From Siphlonurus alternatus (taxonomy: Eukaryota > Arthropoda > Insecta > Ephemeroptera > Siphlonuridae): a stretch of 64,000 bases of DNA. Where the stretch lies: NCBI GenBank assembly GCA_949825025.1, contig OX463783.1, positions 11,381,628 through 11,445,627 on the forward strand, given 5' to 3'. Below, one piece after another: positions 36,482 through 50,034 of the stretch (position 1 is the stretch's first letter; every line of letters starts with the position of its first letter). A program made the translations under genes and the position numbers. Below the pieces are notes generated by a model. That model was given only the letters and a program-made list of their open reading frames with translations. It was not told the origin of the DNA and searched no databases.

Positions 36482-37346
36482 ATTATTTTTTAATCCTACG
36501 TGCATTGTTAAATATTTCTGTCATTATTTTCAAGTTAGTTTCAACTTGAAGAACATATACACTCTTTCCAATATAAAATGTCTGTGCAGCCTTGTGAATC
36601 TCCAGTTTATGGAGGCTACGCAGGAATTTATTATCATGGACATTTTATAATGAAGATAGTGTGCAATCTGATAAAGCCATTATCAAATAAACATCCCATT
36701 TTTTTATGTTTTATTTTCTTACCTGTTTTGTTTATTATTCCTTGCTCATCAGTCATTGAAGATTCAAGCATTTTATTACTTTCTCTTCGATGCCTCTTAT
36801 ACTTTCTATATACGCATTCACCATAAGAAATAAAAAAACTTTTATATTTTTAAGCTATTTTAATATTTAATCAAGCATTAACGAAAAAAAAATGTCTTCA
36901 ATAAAATGATTTGCATTTAAATAAGATAAAAAAAAATTAAGCAGATTTTTTAAAAATCTTTTATTGACGTTTATGTGAGACAAAAATTTTATACTGTAAA
37001 GTTAAATGTTTTGCAAGGAATGCTATATAATTCTTTTCTAAACAATTTATGTACTTAAGTCTCAAAATATGTCATGCATAAAATAAAAAGTTCATTAAAT
37101 TTGTTCCATATGGTTGATTCTTTTTCAATTTTGATGCATGCTTGTGTAGTATTTTATATTGTTTGATATTAACTTAAATTTTATAAGAAAAAAAAAAAAA
37201 TGAAAGTCAAAAATGTTGTTCATTATTGTGTACGAACATTATATTTACAAGTTCTTTAATGCTGTTTAAAAAGTTAAACATGTTATAATTTTGTTATTTG
37301 GATCACTGTGTTAAATTCAATTTGAACTGTTGTGGAATATTCTCTT

Positions 37347-37349
<3 letters not shown>

Positions 37350-37431
<82 letters not shown>
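37350..37431. repeat. (CT)n microsatellite
   Basis: About 41 CT repeats; GA in the cyclase pre-mRNA sense. Open frames encoding Ser-Leu or Arg-Glu runs over it are artefacts. Confidence 0.95.
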
Positions 37432-37435
<4 letters not shown>

Positions 37436-38285
37436 CTGACTCGTTGTTTATGAATTCACGAAGAAAACAAAGAAACAAAATAATAAACAAATTAAGTGAA
37501 AAGTTCAGTTTATTTACAAATTTCTCCGTTAAGAACAAATAAAGATATATAGCAGAGCTTTAAATTGAATCTCCGAATATAAATATATCATGGTATTTTA
37601 TGATAATATTATTGTCAAGAGTTTGCATAAACATAAAGTAACATAAAAAAAGTCAATAAATAAAATAATGAAACGCATAAAAAACGCACAAATTTAGTCT
37701 CATTGTATTTTTTAGATTTGTTTAAGATGTATAATTGTAATTAGAGTTAAAATTTTACATCATTGCTATAATTTCACTATATTAACGTTAGTTTATAAAA
37801 TTAATTCTTTGTATTTAAAATTATATTATGATAAGGATATTATAACTATTGTATATTAAAATTTTTAAGTAATTAACCCTGGATCAATGAAGACAAAATT
37901 TACTTTCTAAACTTTAGAAAATAAAATTTCTAAGGGCACCCTCATTTGCAATATTCGGATACTGTATACTCCCCCTATATCTAAAGTTTTAGGTAAACAA
38001 AAGTTTAATCTGTAATGACATCAAAGTACAGAACGCACTTTTTTCGTCGTATTTGAAGTCTACAATTTAGCATTCAGAAATTCAGATTAACTCAGACCCT
38101 TTTATAGCATTATACTTTACGTAAGAACAACAAACTATTTATCTCATTAATTAAATCTAAAGTGTTAATGACTTAATATTATAGATAACATTTCGTAGTA
38201 AAGTAACAGTATATCAAATAATTTAATATTAGTTATGTTATAATATTAATTACTACAAAATAGTGATGAAGTTTAATTCCAATAA

Positions 38286-38594
38286 TGAAGGACTGACCTC
38301 AAATTTTTTTATTGCAGAAATGCAAAAATATGCTACTCTGAATTATTTCAGATTTTTCTGAGATTTGAAGTATTTTTAAAAAATTAATGAAAGTCCGTTT
38401 TATGACGTCACGGGCGTTCATGTCCTATTCTTTTCTTAAGGAGAGGCGCTTCGTGACGTCATCAAAATGAACTTTCAATAATTTTTTAAAAATACTTCCC
38501 GGTCTCAGAAAAATTTGAAAAAATTCAGAGTAGCATATTTCTGCACCCTCTATCCATTTCTGCAATAAAAAAATTTGAGGTCGGTACTCCATTG
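38286..38594. mobile_element. GGATAGAGGGTGCAAA family
   Basis: Well-preserved arms and two central TGACGTCA sites; ends of the GACCTCAA type. The short open frames over it are antisense to the element and not genes. Confidence 0.75.
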
Positions 38595-39387
38595 TATACT
38601 CCCTATACATATCACTGCAGTTTCCATTCAACATGGCCTCCATATGAATTTGCAGAAAATGCGCATTCATCAATCTTCAACTCGATTGTCATTGCTCGAT
38701 TTACGAGTTTTCGTGAGTTACAAGTCGTGAAAATTCAGCTCACGCCGAGTTAAAATTTTAATATGACAATCTAAGCAATGCATTTTTCGTCTTGCGCTGA
38801 GTATTCTAGACAGTCTAGACCCAGGTAAAACCAGTGCATATCAGGAACGTGCCGAAGCCAAGTTTTAGCCAATTAGAGCGCTGTTTGCAAATCGTAAACT
38901 GAACCAAAAAACGTCATTTCTGTATGGTTCATATTCATGATTTTTTTTTTAATAGAATAATTTAGCATAAGAAATCGCTATTTTAGTACAAGAATCAATG
39001 TTAATTAACATGATTAAAAAATAATGGTACAGGGGGGCCTCTCGCCAAAACACACCCTGCCCCGTTTATCGCTGATAACATAGCGCTGCGAAATTTGGAT
39101 TTCACTGCGATCAAGGTATCAAGATCAAGCCGCCTGTAACATATTACACCCAGTACAGTGATGCACTTGTGTGCGGGTCCCTAGGCTTTGGACACCACTT
39201 TGGTCCATTGATAAAAATATAGGTGTCCGTTCTGACTGAGATTTTCATCGGTTCCCTCAGCCTCACTCAGCTAATGCTGGGACACGTATCAGGCCGTGGC
39301 CACCATCCTTTCCCTACCTTATACCCGTTACCTCGCTGCGAGCTGTAAGCTCTTGGGGTTGTATTCCTGTAAAAAAAAAAAACTTAC

Positions 39388-39582
39388 CTCCGCCGCGATG
39401 TAGGCCGGGATGACGCTGAGTAACAGCTGTTCTTGCTGCTCCTTCTCGCACTCGAGCTTGACACGTGACTCGATGCACGTGCGTGTTCCCACGAAGGTCC
39501 GCTCGTGTGCCGCCTCCGTCATCTCGCGGTAGTACAGACCCGTGGCGCTGGCGCTCAGGAGGAGCAGGGCGTCCGCAGCAAC
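39388..39582 (-). CDS. Ac76E: Adenylate cyclase type 2-like, exon with helix 6 and linker to C1
   Basis: A 195 bp exon, phase 0 at both ends, 65 residues. The acceptor is TCATTTGCAG and the donor GAG|GTAAGT. The first ~20 residues form helix 6. The following helical linker ends with QQEQLLLSVIPAYIAAE, a hallmark of class III membrane cyclases (vertebrate ADCY2 has a similar LLLSVLPAYVA). This is the signalling helix that feeds the first catalytic domain, which makes cAMP from ATP together with C2 at the plasma membrane under G-protein control. The wording at the end and in the next exon agrees best with the Ac76E/ADCY2 branch as I remember it. A transposon end-like sequence begins about 20 bp upstream of the acceptor. 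Confidence 0.93.
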
Positions 39583-39600
39583 CTGCAAATGACGTCACGT

Positions 39601-39620
39601 TAAAGGTGCATTTCCATGGA
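39601..39620. mobile_element. Solo transposon end beside a cyclase acceptor
   Basis: TTAAAGGTGCATTTCCATGG resembles the 36281 element end. No mirrored partner is evident to the right. It sits 19 bp upstream (transcript sense) of the helix 6 exon. Confidence 0.35.
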
Positions 39621-41397
39621 GCTGCAGCCAATCAGAGGCTCGGAATTTCCTCATGGGGAACGATTTTATCGCCAGCATGACCACCATATGAAATTAAAGT
39701 AAGTGCGCTTTCCTAGTCCCGCCAAGCCCCACTCGACATCGCTCAAAAAATCACCTTTACATAAGCATTACCAAGCTCTAATTTTGTCCCACGCATCACA
39801 AAAAAAATCCCTGTTATAGTGAATACCCATACAATTTTTTTAAGTTTATTTTATTATTTTTTTGCGAAATACGTTGCCATCTACCCAAGAATTATTATTT
39901 TTTAAAGATTTTTGGGACATTCTTTTACACCTTTTCTCTTTCTTAAAAGGATCAAAATGACCTTTCCGTCTTAATAGGGTTAATATTATAATGATATTTT
40001 TAAATTCTGAAATATTCTGTCAGCTTTGACAATTGCTGAGTTAAAAACAATACTCCAATTTATTTATCGTGTATACGCACTCTCTTAGGAATAAAATGTA
40101 AAATTAAAAGTAATGATTACTTTTTTAATATTATTAAAAAACAAAAAACATGAATTGAAATTACTAATTACAAATTTATTTATGTACATGTTATTTATTT
40201 GAATTTTATGATGCAAACTGTACAGGATTAAAAACAAACACATCTGCTGTTAATAAATGAAACAAATTTGTACATTTATGTCGTAAAATGGAAGTTATTC
40301 TTCAACATAAATATATCCATTTATTTGAAATGTTGTATTTTTATTACATTTTTTGTCTCGTCAGAATTTATTCCTCGAGAGGACCCGAGGGAAATCGACA
40401 CATGATGCATTTTTGTGTCGTTTTATCGTGTCGATCAGATTTATGTTCTCGCTGCTCTTTTTTAATCTGTTTATGTTGTTATCATACAGATAGAATCGAA
40501 TTTCGGGGAAGGCCATCTTTTACTGTGTTAAAAAAAATGGAACGGGGAAAATGCCTATATTGCCAATGTTAAATCCAAAATTTCGGGTAGGTGGGGGGGG
40601 GGGCTATCCGCTCCTGATGATATATTTTTTTGAATTCTTCGTACTTTTTGACAATAGAATTTAAAATTTTAATTTAATTCTTCGTTGGATTCAGGTTGTT
40701 TTAGGGCCTTGATCATTATTATTTTCCATGAAAGGATTCATCGTAGAAGGTTTAATAGACTCTTCAACAAGCTGGTTTCATGGAACTGGCCATTGAACAA
40801 TGACACCCAATTAAATTGGGATTAAATAACAGAACTATATATAAAAACCACCGCAATTAAGCATTAGCAATTTAAAAGTAGTCCCTGTAGCTATACTCAA
40901 CAAATTAGAGTCCGTGAAATCAATGTTTGTAAAAAGGCTACTCGGTCCTTCTAAGTTTAAACTTAGTAAAACTAGATCAGCTTAGAAACTCATAGTTTGT
41001 AATTATTTTGTTTTCGAGATCAAAAACATGTTTTAATTCCCAGCAGATACTGAATTTTTTAACTGCTAGAGATAATATTTAAAGTCAAGATATTGACTTT
41101 GAAATTTATAACACCGCTGCTATGACAGACAGTCAATGGTGTTTGCATTATATACATTATATATACGTATGGTGATATATTTTTTATTAAAATTTATACT
41201 TAATTTTTAATAGATACTTAAAGAAAGACAATTTATGTTAGATCTTGTGTACTGTATGACGTAATATTTAAATATAATAATATATTTAAAACTTTCAAAC
41301 TGTAATTAAATACCTGATTAATGAGACGTTCTAATAAACATTATAAATATAAATTTAAAGTGAATTCATTTTTTTAAATCTATATTGAAGGTAAAGA

Positions 41398-41777
41398 TAA
41401 AGTCGGTCAGCTGATGTTTTATTAGCTCCATTTGATTAACATGTAAGCCTTAGCAAATTCACAAAAATTCTGATTTTTTTTGAGAGGCAGATATTAGTGC
41501 CTAAATGCCATAGAAACATTTTTAAAACATTTTAACGAGCCGATTTTTTTTAATTAATTTTTTAGTTTGTCTCTCCATGGGAAAGCCCTATGTTGAAAAT
41601 TAAATAAATTATTAAAAAAAAATCGGCTCGTTAAATCGTTTTGAAATTTTTTCTATGACTTTTAGGCACTAATATCTGCCTCTCAAAAATATTTCAGAAT
41701 TTTTGTGAATTTGCTAAGGTTTACATGTTAATCAAATGGAGCTAAAAAAACAGCTGACCGACGTTATCTCTACCTTA
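41398..41777. mobile_element. AAGGTAGAGATAAC element, uninterrupted copy
   Basis: 380 bp inverted-repeat element: GGTCAGCTGATG, AGCTCCATTTGATTAACATG and AGGCAGATATTAGTGCC arms with mirror ends. A clean reference for the interrupted copy at 17499. Confidence 0.75.
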
Positions 41778-42396
41778 AGAATTTTTTGTTATATAATATT
41801 TAAATTAAATCTTCATATATTTATGTACGTACAAAATCTGGAATTAATATAAAGTAGTGTAAATTTTTCTAATCCAAAACCTCTTTCCTGTTGCTATTAA
41901 AGTCAAGCTTTCTGTGTTCTACATTTAGACTTGAAATAAAATTAAAACCTCTGCAAATTTAGAACATGAACGAACATGCCATGAATGAAAATTTCCATCT
42001 ATTTTCATCATTTCCCTAGTAAATGTAATTACCCTCAATACCTTGTACAACGACACAGAATTCAGAGTTTTTGCTTACAATTTATCACGATTTTCTTTAT
42101 TATTCAAATTTACGCGTGAATAGGACATAATTTATTATTCATCACCGTATTGTAGCTGTAGTGAGTTCGAAAATATATGTTTTTCAAGCAACAATTCTCA
42201 AAAGAGTTTCAAAATAGCTCCGGAGTTGGAAACAAATTACCTCTTTAAACGTATATATTCGTCTTTTTACAGATGAAAATAATAATCAGATGACTGCATA
42301 CTTCAGATGAAAAAATTCGAGGTTTTATGTCTTATTGAAGATGAAATTATTTAATATTAGAAATTATTTAGAGATTCAGCAAGCGTTAGCGAGAGA

Positions 42397-42692
42397 TTTA
42401 AGGAGATAAAGGCCTCAAATTACAAATTAAAAAGACACCAAGTGTTGCTCGAGTTTATAATTTATAATCAACATTCGCATTTTCACGCGGTGTGACGGTG
42501 CGAAGTTTTAATTGTGCTGCAAAGAAGGTCCTTGCTAACGTCATCAAGGACTAAATATCTTACTTTGCCCCGCAACTTTGCACGCCTGCACCGTGCATTG
42601 AGAAAAATAATGCGAATGTTGATTATCTACTCAAAATACTCAAACAACATTTTGTGTTCATGTAATTTGTAATTTGAGGCCTGTATGATTTT
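42397..42692. mobile_element. GGCCTCAAATTACAAATT element
   Basis: Arms GGCCTCAAATTACAAATT and mirror, with ATCAACATTCGCAT inside each arm. The second copy at 59940 is homologous. Confidence 0.7.
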
Positions 42693-42890
42693 AAATTAAG
42701 AAGAGTTTTTCATACAAAGTAACAGGTAAAATAATCACTTCTTAAATCTTTCCTGAAGTCCATTATAATTTTCTTAATTTTTAGCTAAGGACATAATAGT
42801 ATTTTTTAGGAAAGAGAACGTCAAAAGATTAGGTTTTGGGCTTGTTTTGGTTGGTTTAGGATGACAATATTCAACTACAGTCAAATTAGT

Positions 42891-43074
42891 CGTGGTGCCG
42901 CTAGTGCATAAGTAATACAGTATGACAGATCTTATACTGTTATAGTTTACTTGTATATATTCAACTGCTTTATCCCATCCAGACATACTGTTAAACAGTC
43001 TCGAAGCTAGGTGCCATATAAGAGTCTACAGGTAATCTAAGATCTGTGTGATACGCTACACTAGCGGCACCACG
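42891..43074. mobile_element. GTGGTGCCGCTAGTG inverted-repeat element
   Basis: A 16 bp near-perfect terminal inverted repeat (GTGGTGCCGCTAGTG) enclosing about 150 bp without coding features, 95 bp past the donor of the helix 2-5 exon. Confidence 0.65.
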
Positions 43075-43168
43075 TTCAGATACCGCAAAACTCTGAAATT
43101 TTGAAGATATTTCTGGCCATAAAACACTGATATCTCTGTTATTTTAAACGTTAGAAAATTCATCATAC

Positions 43169-43513
43169 CTGTGACGCTGACGGTGCTAGCGGTCCATCAG
43201 GTGGTAAAATGATGGCCACAATGACATGTGCTACTGTGATGACAGCGGCTAGGACCAGCGAGGCTCTACGAGGTAGCGGCAACATGGTGTGCACGGCCAG
43301 CAGGAGTGCGAAGAGCGGCAGGGTGCGTCCTGGAGTGCCTGCCCGCCCGACCAACAAGAAGATGACCGCGGTGGCAGTGACGCAGACCAGGAGGGCGGCC
43401 ACGTTGGAGACGCGGGGCGAGGACTGCATGGCGGGGAACTGGGCCGCGGCGAACACGGTTACCAGGATCAGCAGGAGTCCAGCCAGGGGTAGAGTCTGGG
43501 CCAGGCAAGAGTC
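43169..43513 (-). CDS. Ac76E: Adenylate cyclase type 2-like, exon with transmembrane helices 2-5
   Basis: A 345 bp exon, phase 0 at both ends, encoding 115 residues. The acceptor is CACCCTCTCTATGTTCCAG and the donor CACAG|GTATGA. Four hydrophobic segments are visible at about residues 4-24, 38-56, 64-80 and 84-103, fitting helices 2-5 of the first six-helix cassette. The segment around residues 75-83 (HTMLPLPRR) resembles the conserved YTMLPLP motif between helices of animal membrane adenylate cyclases. The exon is much more GC-rich than the introns around it, so antisense frames over it are long but meaningless. An inverted-repeat element (42891-43074) lies 95 bp past the donor. Confidence 0.9.
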
Positions 43514-44460
43514 CTGGAACATAGAGAGGGTGGTGACAGGAGAATTAACGTGAAGAGTAGCACACTTACTATTGTAATTGTAAATAATGATGCATAATAT
43601 AAAATGTTATAAGTACTAAAAATTAAGGAATAAAAATGTTGTAAAATTAATTTACTACACCAATTAAGAATTAAAGTCTATAAAAAAATTAAACTCCACA
43701 AAAAAATTATTTTTGAAAAAAAAATGTATGCATGGCATCGGAAAAAATTCTATATTACAATTAAGAAGTTAATGATAAACAGAAATAGAATTTAAAATTC
43801 ACGAACAAAAAATAGCATATATGTTTTATAATTTAGAAATTTCAATTAAAAAAAAAATAGTGCAAGCTTTTTTAAATAACCCTCGTCATATAGACTTTTG
43901 AAATTTTTAAATTAAAAGTTGATTTATAAAATATTTGAACACATGGTCCTCCTCTCTTTCTCTCCAGCTGGCGTGAGAATTAAATTATTTCATGAACATA
44001 TTATTCACTAATCTCAAATAAGTATAATTTTCATTATTGCTGCTTTATCTTTAGTAAACATGTTTAAAATATTGACCTAAATTTAACATAATAATGCTTT
44101 TATCTCATATAAAATAAATTACTAAACATTTTATCTGATATAAGTTGCGGAGGTGGAAAATTATAAAGATAAATAATTCCACGTACATAACACGGATGAA
44201 GGATATAACAATTCTCAGTATAAGAAACCACGTATCGACCGCAGCTGGAAATAAGCATTTTTCTCCCACGGTGATTTTATACTGCATGCTTTCAGCCTAA
44301 GCTTTTCTCCAAGTACTTACAGTAAAAAAATATGAAATAAGATTTCAGTGAGCGTAAGATTGTGTGTGTTGTTGTTTATTTTTACCCAATACTGATCACA
44401 AGTACTTCTTTTTTATTTCAACGTTAAGAATTTTGTGAGCTTAAAAATACACTTCAGTGT

Positions 44461-44740
44461 GGGCAACCTGCATGAAATTGTTTTTATTGAAGAAATGATA
44501 TAGAGGGCATCCTGACCTTTTTCAGATTTTTTTAGAGACCAGGAAGTATTGTTTAAAAGTTTTACTGAGGTCGGTTTTGAACCCACGTTTCTTTTAGATC
44601 CTTTTATTAAGAAGTGACACCTCTCTCTGTATTTTCAAGTCTTTAAAAATAGTTTCTGAGCTCTAAAAAATCGGAAGGAAAAAAAATTAGAGACTTTGCA
44701 CCTTCTCTTCATTTCTGCAATAAAAAAATGCATATTTACG
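44461..44740. mobile_element. GGATAGAGGGTGCAAA family, diverged
   Basis: GATATAGAGGGCATCCTGAC at the left arm and mirrored TTTGCACCTTCTCTTCATTT at the right; outer left end of the CAACCTGCATGAA type. Confidence 0.6.
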
Positions 44741-47131
44741 TATAGTTGTGACTGAGGGAATAATGGAAACTGCAGTCAAGATGGTCGGTCATTAATGAAG
44801 AATGTTATTATATTAAATTTCAGATGTAAATGTTCTTTATTAAACTAGAGAGCTTTAATTTCATTAATAATTAATATAATATACAATCTCTGATTATTCG
44901 CAGCATCATGTGGATACATTCTAGCTGTGTCTGGGAACGAACACATGACCTTTTGATTGCAAGTCAATAACCTGCTCCAAGTTCCCGATTATCTTAATCT
45001 TGTACGATAATAAACATGAGATAAGGAATTTAATTAAATTGATTTTGTATGTGATTTATTAATAATTAATAGCTTAATACGATAATTTTACTAACTAAAT
45101 TATCATATATTATATTAAAATCAAAGTCAATTGATTTTATAGAACACTTTGATAATTAAACTGTTCAGTAAATAAATTGATGAAATTAACATTTTAAAAT
45201 ATTTCATTCATTAGAATTACCACCCATGTAACAAGGATATGTTACAACAACGGATTTAATCCATCTTCGGATCCGTTTTATATCGGTGATCAAAATACGG
45301 ATTCAAGAGGTTTCCTAGGACCGGTATGTTTCCGTTGCGGAAACGTCGTGCAAAACAGCCAATAAAAACCTGTTCTGCAACCAAATTAACTTTGGAGGGG
45401 GGGGAATTTTTTTTTCTTGCCGCCAAAAATATTTTCTTGAATATTCGGCTCGTTTAGCTCGTCGTTTGTTGATATTAATTGAAAATTATTATATTAAATA
45501 ATAATTTGCATTTATAAAAATTATAAACGCTCTACAACTAATATTTTTTTAAGCAATAGAGGCAAATGATTTTTGCAAATTATAAGTAAATTCTAGTTAC
45601 TCACCGAAACTTGTTTCTGCTGTGCTATTAAAAATATTACACAAACACGTCATGTCAGTAATCACTTTAAAAATGACATCAATATTGCACTCTATATGAA
45701 ATGTATACACTGCAATACTATATTTCCTTTATAAAATGAATTATAAAACGGGAGTTTCTTAACTTTTGAACACCGGGGGTACATAATAATAATTTAATAC
45801 AGTTAAACTGCCATTCTACGCACACCATACATAGATCTAGTTTTCATTAATTGTACTCCAAGGTAAATTTAAGTTGAATTTATTCTATATTCAATATCAC
45901 TTTGTGGCCACTGTAAAAGGTATTTATTTAAACTAAAAATTAAAATAATGAGTACTGGGGTACAGTAAATATTAACACTTTCAATTAAACAAAACTCCCA
46001 ATGCACTGTTCACACGTCCTATCTCTAGAAAAAATATCGCGGACTAGAGGAAGAAAGGAGTCTTTAGGCGTCACATCTCGCCAAACAGCAGTGATTCAGA
46101 CAACAGATGATCCCTTTCTTCCAATCAGATCGCGAGATGAATTCGTCATCTTTGCCGGTTGTTAAATTTTAAATTAAATTTCGTTAAAACACATTAAATT
46201 TAATGTTTCCTCGCCGCGCCAGCTCCGGCGTCCGGCGTCTTTTCTCACGCCCACACATGATGCTGCTTGGCTGGTCGGCTGGATATGCGCGAGATCTTTT
46301 ATTTTAACGATACTTTTCTCGACTTATAATATTTTTCTCATTACATATTATATAAAATAATTATTTTTTCTGAATTTTACTGTGTAATAAGTTTTCAATA
46401 TTAATATTGTTTTGAAGAATCTGTTATTAGAAGTATACATACATCTATATTTTTTTAACCCGATAAAATTATAGAAAATTAATGTGGTAATTTAATTGTT
46501 ATAAATTTTTTAATTTATATTTACGTTAACTTAAATATTAACTTAAAAAAAAAAGATAATTATTATATCTGACGTTATTTATTTACATTATTTTGGCTAT
46601 AGCGGCGTGTTAAAAAACTCACTGTGCAGAGATAAAAACGATTAAAAAAGGTATAAATATAGCTATTTTCGGAACGATTTTATATCGCATGAAAAACATA
46701 TTTTCGATGTACGTCATTCATTAAAATAATATTTAAAGAATTAAAAAATAATTGGGTAAAATATTTAATAAAATAATTTTAGACCTGTCTTGATATTTAT
46801 TTATCACATTTAAGCATAATTTTAGGAAACATTAATAAAAGGTTTTATAGACGTTCTATATGCAACGCAAAATTTTTAAAACCAAAACATCCAAAAAGTG
46901 ACGTTGTTTTTCCGTTATATGTTACATGGGCAATTCATTGTATACTTCAAAAGAGCGCTCCTACATTATTTATCAAATAATCACGGTATAGTAAAGCAAT
47001 CAAAGCACTTTTAATCCGATAAATAAATAAATTCTTGCACGCAGTTTCCATTCAAAGTGGATTTACTAAATTTACATGTATACGTTAGTTATGAAAGTGA
47101 TGTCTGTCAATGGGAAAGTGGAAAAGTAAAG

Positions 47132-47258
<127 letters not shown>

Positions 47259-48013
47259 CCACACACATACCCGAGGTTCAATACAGTCCCACAAAAATAA
47301 GATTTTTACCGGAAGTGACCGAAAATGGAAGAGCAAAATTAGATTTAAATATATTTAATGCAGAAATATTTTATTTTACTCTTTAAATTTCATAAAAAGG
47401 TCGTAGATTTGACCTGGTCTGGGTACTTTTTTTTACCACTTTTCCAGGGTTCAAATTACTGCTGCATTCATGACAGAATGTGCCGAGCTTCCTGCTAAGG
47501 TTTACATGATTTCTTGAAGCTAATACTTTAAACTAATATTAATATGCTTTATTTCTGAATAAACATGCACATAAAAAAAAGCGACAAAATTTAGTTAGCC
47601 CATGGATCCTCGTATTCGTACAACTTTATTATTTAAAAAAAATATCTAATGCTTAAAAGTAATTTATACAGTAATGAGCTGGCATGAGTCAATTCTACGG
47701 TACATGATGCAAGTAAAAATAAGCACCTCCGGGAGTGTAGTAAATTTGTATAAACAGTAGCATTGCTTCCAGCTAGACTTGTGTTTGTGTGTGTAAGAAT
47801 TTCTATCATAACCGTGACAAATGTCATATTACTCCAATAATGCAAAAGTCACGTTAATACAACAATGAAAACTTTTCATACCCTCAGGATAAAACTTGTT
47901 ATAATAAATCAGATGTAAAATTTCTTCGTAAAATTGCAGTTTTTTTTTTCTTTTTTTCTTTTTAAATCTTTAATAAAGATGTGAAATAAAATATAAGCAT
48001 ATTGCTTAATTTT

Positions 48014-48015
<2 letters not shown>

Positions 48016-48049
<34 letters not shown>
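48016..48049. repeat. Poly-T run
   Basis: 34 consecutive T, with a lysine-rich antisense frame over it that is not a gene. Confidence 0.9.
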
Positions 48050-48055
<6 letters not shown>

Positions 48056-49972
48056 TGTGAAATAAATATAAGAGCAAAATACTAAAACTATTAAAAGCAA
48101 AATCATTCTCTTCTTTGATTTTCTTAGTTTTCCTTTCAACTTATCTGTACAAACAGTACATAATATTAGATATAACTTTAGCATTTTGAAAAAAATACAG
48201 TAATATTTTTTTACATTAAATTTATTAGTACAACACGTCATACAAGAAAACAATAATGACGAAACTTGCATTAAATTTCTGTTATTGTTGAGCCTACAGA
48301 GATGACTTAGAGTGCAAAATATTATTTAACTTTTGAAAGAAAACTTTTTACTTAAACAAATTAAATTAAGAAAAGGTACGTATAGTACACGAGATTATAT
48401 TTTTCTTCTCATATTTTGCTACTTTTAAGTTTCTAAGTTACTTTTGTCCTCAAGAAGGGGTTAAATTAAGTTAGTGAATTTCATATTAAAATGCTACTTT
48501 AAAATTTATTATATTAAAATAATCATATTACTTTGAAACAAAACAATTTTTTAATAAATTTGAAGTCGTACAAGTTATTTTTAATTTTAAATTCATTACT
48601 TTAAAGTTACTTTAAGAACTGTTAATATTAAGTTTCTATTTGTTGGTTTTCGTTTTATATGGAATTAATTAAACTTAAAATACTGCAATTGTATAGAAAG
48701 TTTCTTTGTTAAGTAATTTAATACTTTCTCGTAATATACAATATAATAACGAAAAGTTTTTATCCTGAAATTGCCATAAATATGCAAAGGAGGAAAAATT
48801 GTGCAATATGTTGTTGAAATTTATGAAACACATTAGATATCTGAAAAATTGATTTTTTTTTTTAGTACAAAAATAAATTAATTTTTATGACACCATTTCT
48901 TAAATAAAAGTATATACGACTTTAACGCCGAAATGGGTCGTGGTCAACAATTTTCTATAAATTCCATATAGGCACCACCATAGTTTTTTGTCAGTGAGGA
49001 TATTGACAGCCTATAAAAAAAGACCATCCTCTCTTAGGTTTCCATGGTTTCCTCAGACACAAGTAGACAAATGTATAATTAAAAAACGTTGTTTTGGTTT
49101 GAAAGTGAACCTATAAGCAACATCGAGCTAATGAATAGTGAGATACAGTTGTTGAACTATATAAGGTTCTAGAAATTTGTGGCTATTTGCAAATATATCT
49201 ATATTGTCTTTCATATGATGAACACTAAATTTTTTACAAAAAAGGGTTGTATACAAAAACTGAATATTATTCAATACGTTATATAAGGCGCTTTAAAAAG
49301 TAAAAGGTTTGATATTGATACAAAAAGATATTATATAAATAAATATATTACTATTTTTTTGTACATACCACAAAGCTTCCTTTCATATCAAAAACTGAGT
49401 TTCTCTTTTGATAGTGAGAGTGTGGAACAAATTTTAATGATGTTGATTTTACAAAAAAAATCGTTTGATTGTAAAGAACTTTTTTTTTAATGAGAGTATT
49501 GCTTTATTTGAAAATTTTATATTATTTTGAGATATTGTTGGGAGTTTTATCGTCAGCTTTTTGTATATCTTCTCTTTTTATATACAATATTTGTATTTAA
49601 AGCGTTGCTTCAATTCTTGGAAATATTTCCGAATTCATAAATATTATTAAATAATTAAGTCGAGAAAAGGTGTGTGTTTCCCTCATTTTATATTATAGAA
49701 ATTATTTCATCCACAATTATATAAACATTTAAACAATTGAACCAGTTGCTGCTACAGCAGATTGAATTTCTGTGTATTCACTGCAAATTTAAAGAATTAT
49801 TTGCTAATTTCTGAAAACATTTTTGGTCTGAATATGATAACAAATTAACAAACCCTCACCCTCAGAACATTTACAGTCTTACAGTTATTTGTTTTATATT
49901 CCTACCGGAAGTAGCTGGAAGTTTGAGGTTTTAGCCTTCTTACTTATTTCTGAGTTTTGAAATTTCACAAAC

Positions 49973-50034
49973 ATGTTAGAACTTTTATTACAAATTCGTC
50001 TAGAAGAGTTCAAAATTCCAATACAAATAGGAAG
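49973..50034 (+). CDS. Weak candidate first exon
   Basis: ATG in context ACAAACATG, then 20 codons (MLELLLQIRLEEFKIPIQIG) up to a donor-like GGAAG|GTAAGA. No partner exon or family is recognised; a chance open frame is quite possible. Confidence 0.12.

Larger units (their letters stand above)
39583..43168 (-). other. Adenylate cyclase intron, 3.6 kb
   Basis: Holds two inverted-repeat elements near 41.4-41.8 and 42.4-42.7 kb, a third at 42.9-43.1 kb, and a transposon-end fragment at 39601-39620 next to the acceptor. The 94-codon open frame around 40288-40572 has no splice or family support. Confidence 0.8.

Noticed and set aside
36459..36826. Overlapping frames of 63 and 82 codons, one beginning MSVQPCESPVYGGY
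   Set aside because: Starts partly in a transposon end; no acceptor or donor ties them to the 35937 candidate exon; hydrophobic AT-rich translation.
39314..39680. Open frames of 105 and 71 codons around the helix 6 exon
   Set aside because: Wrong frame or strand over the cyclase exon at 39388-39582; they cross its splice sites.
40288..40572. 94-codon open frame with several Cys
   Set aside because: No homologue recognised, no splice sites at sensible positions, low-complexity AT-rich start; chance frame most likely.
43209..43553. Long plus-strand open frames of 114 and 67 codons
   Set aside because: They are antisense shadows of the GC-rich cyclase exon 43169-43513, which has splice sites and family motifs.
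47909..48271. 120-codon minus-strand frame
   Set aside because: Built on a poly-T run giving a lysine tract; no domain.
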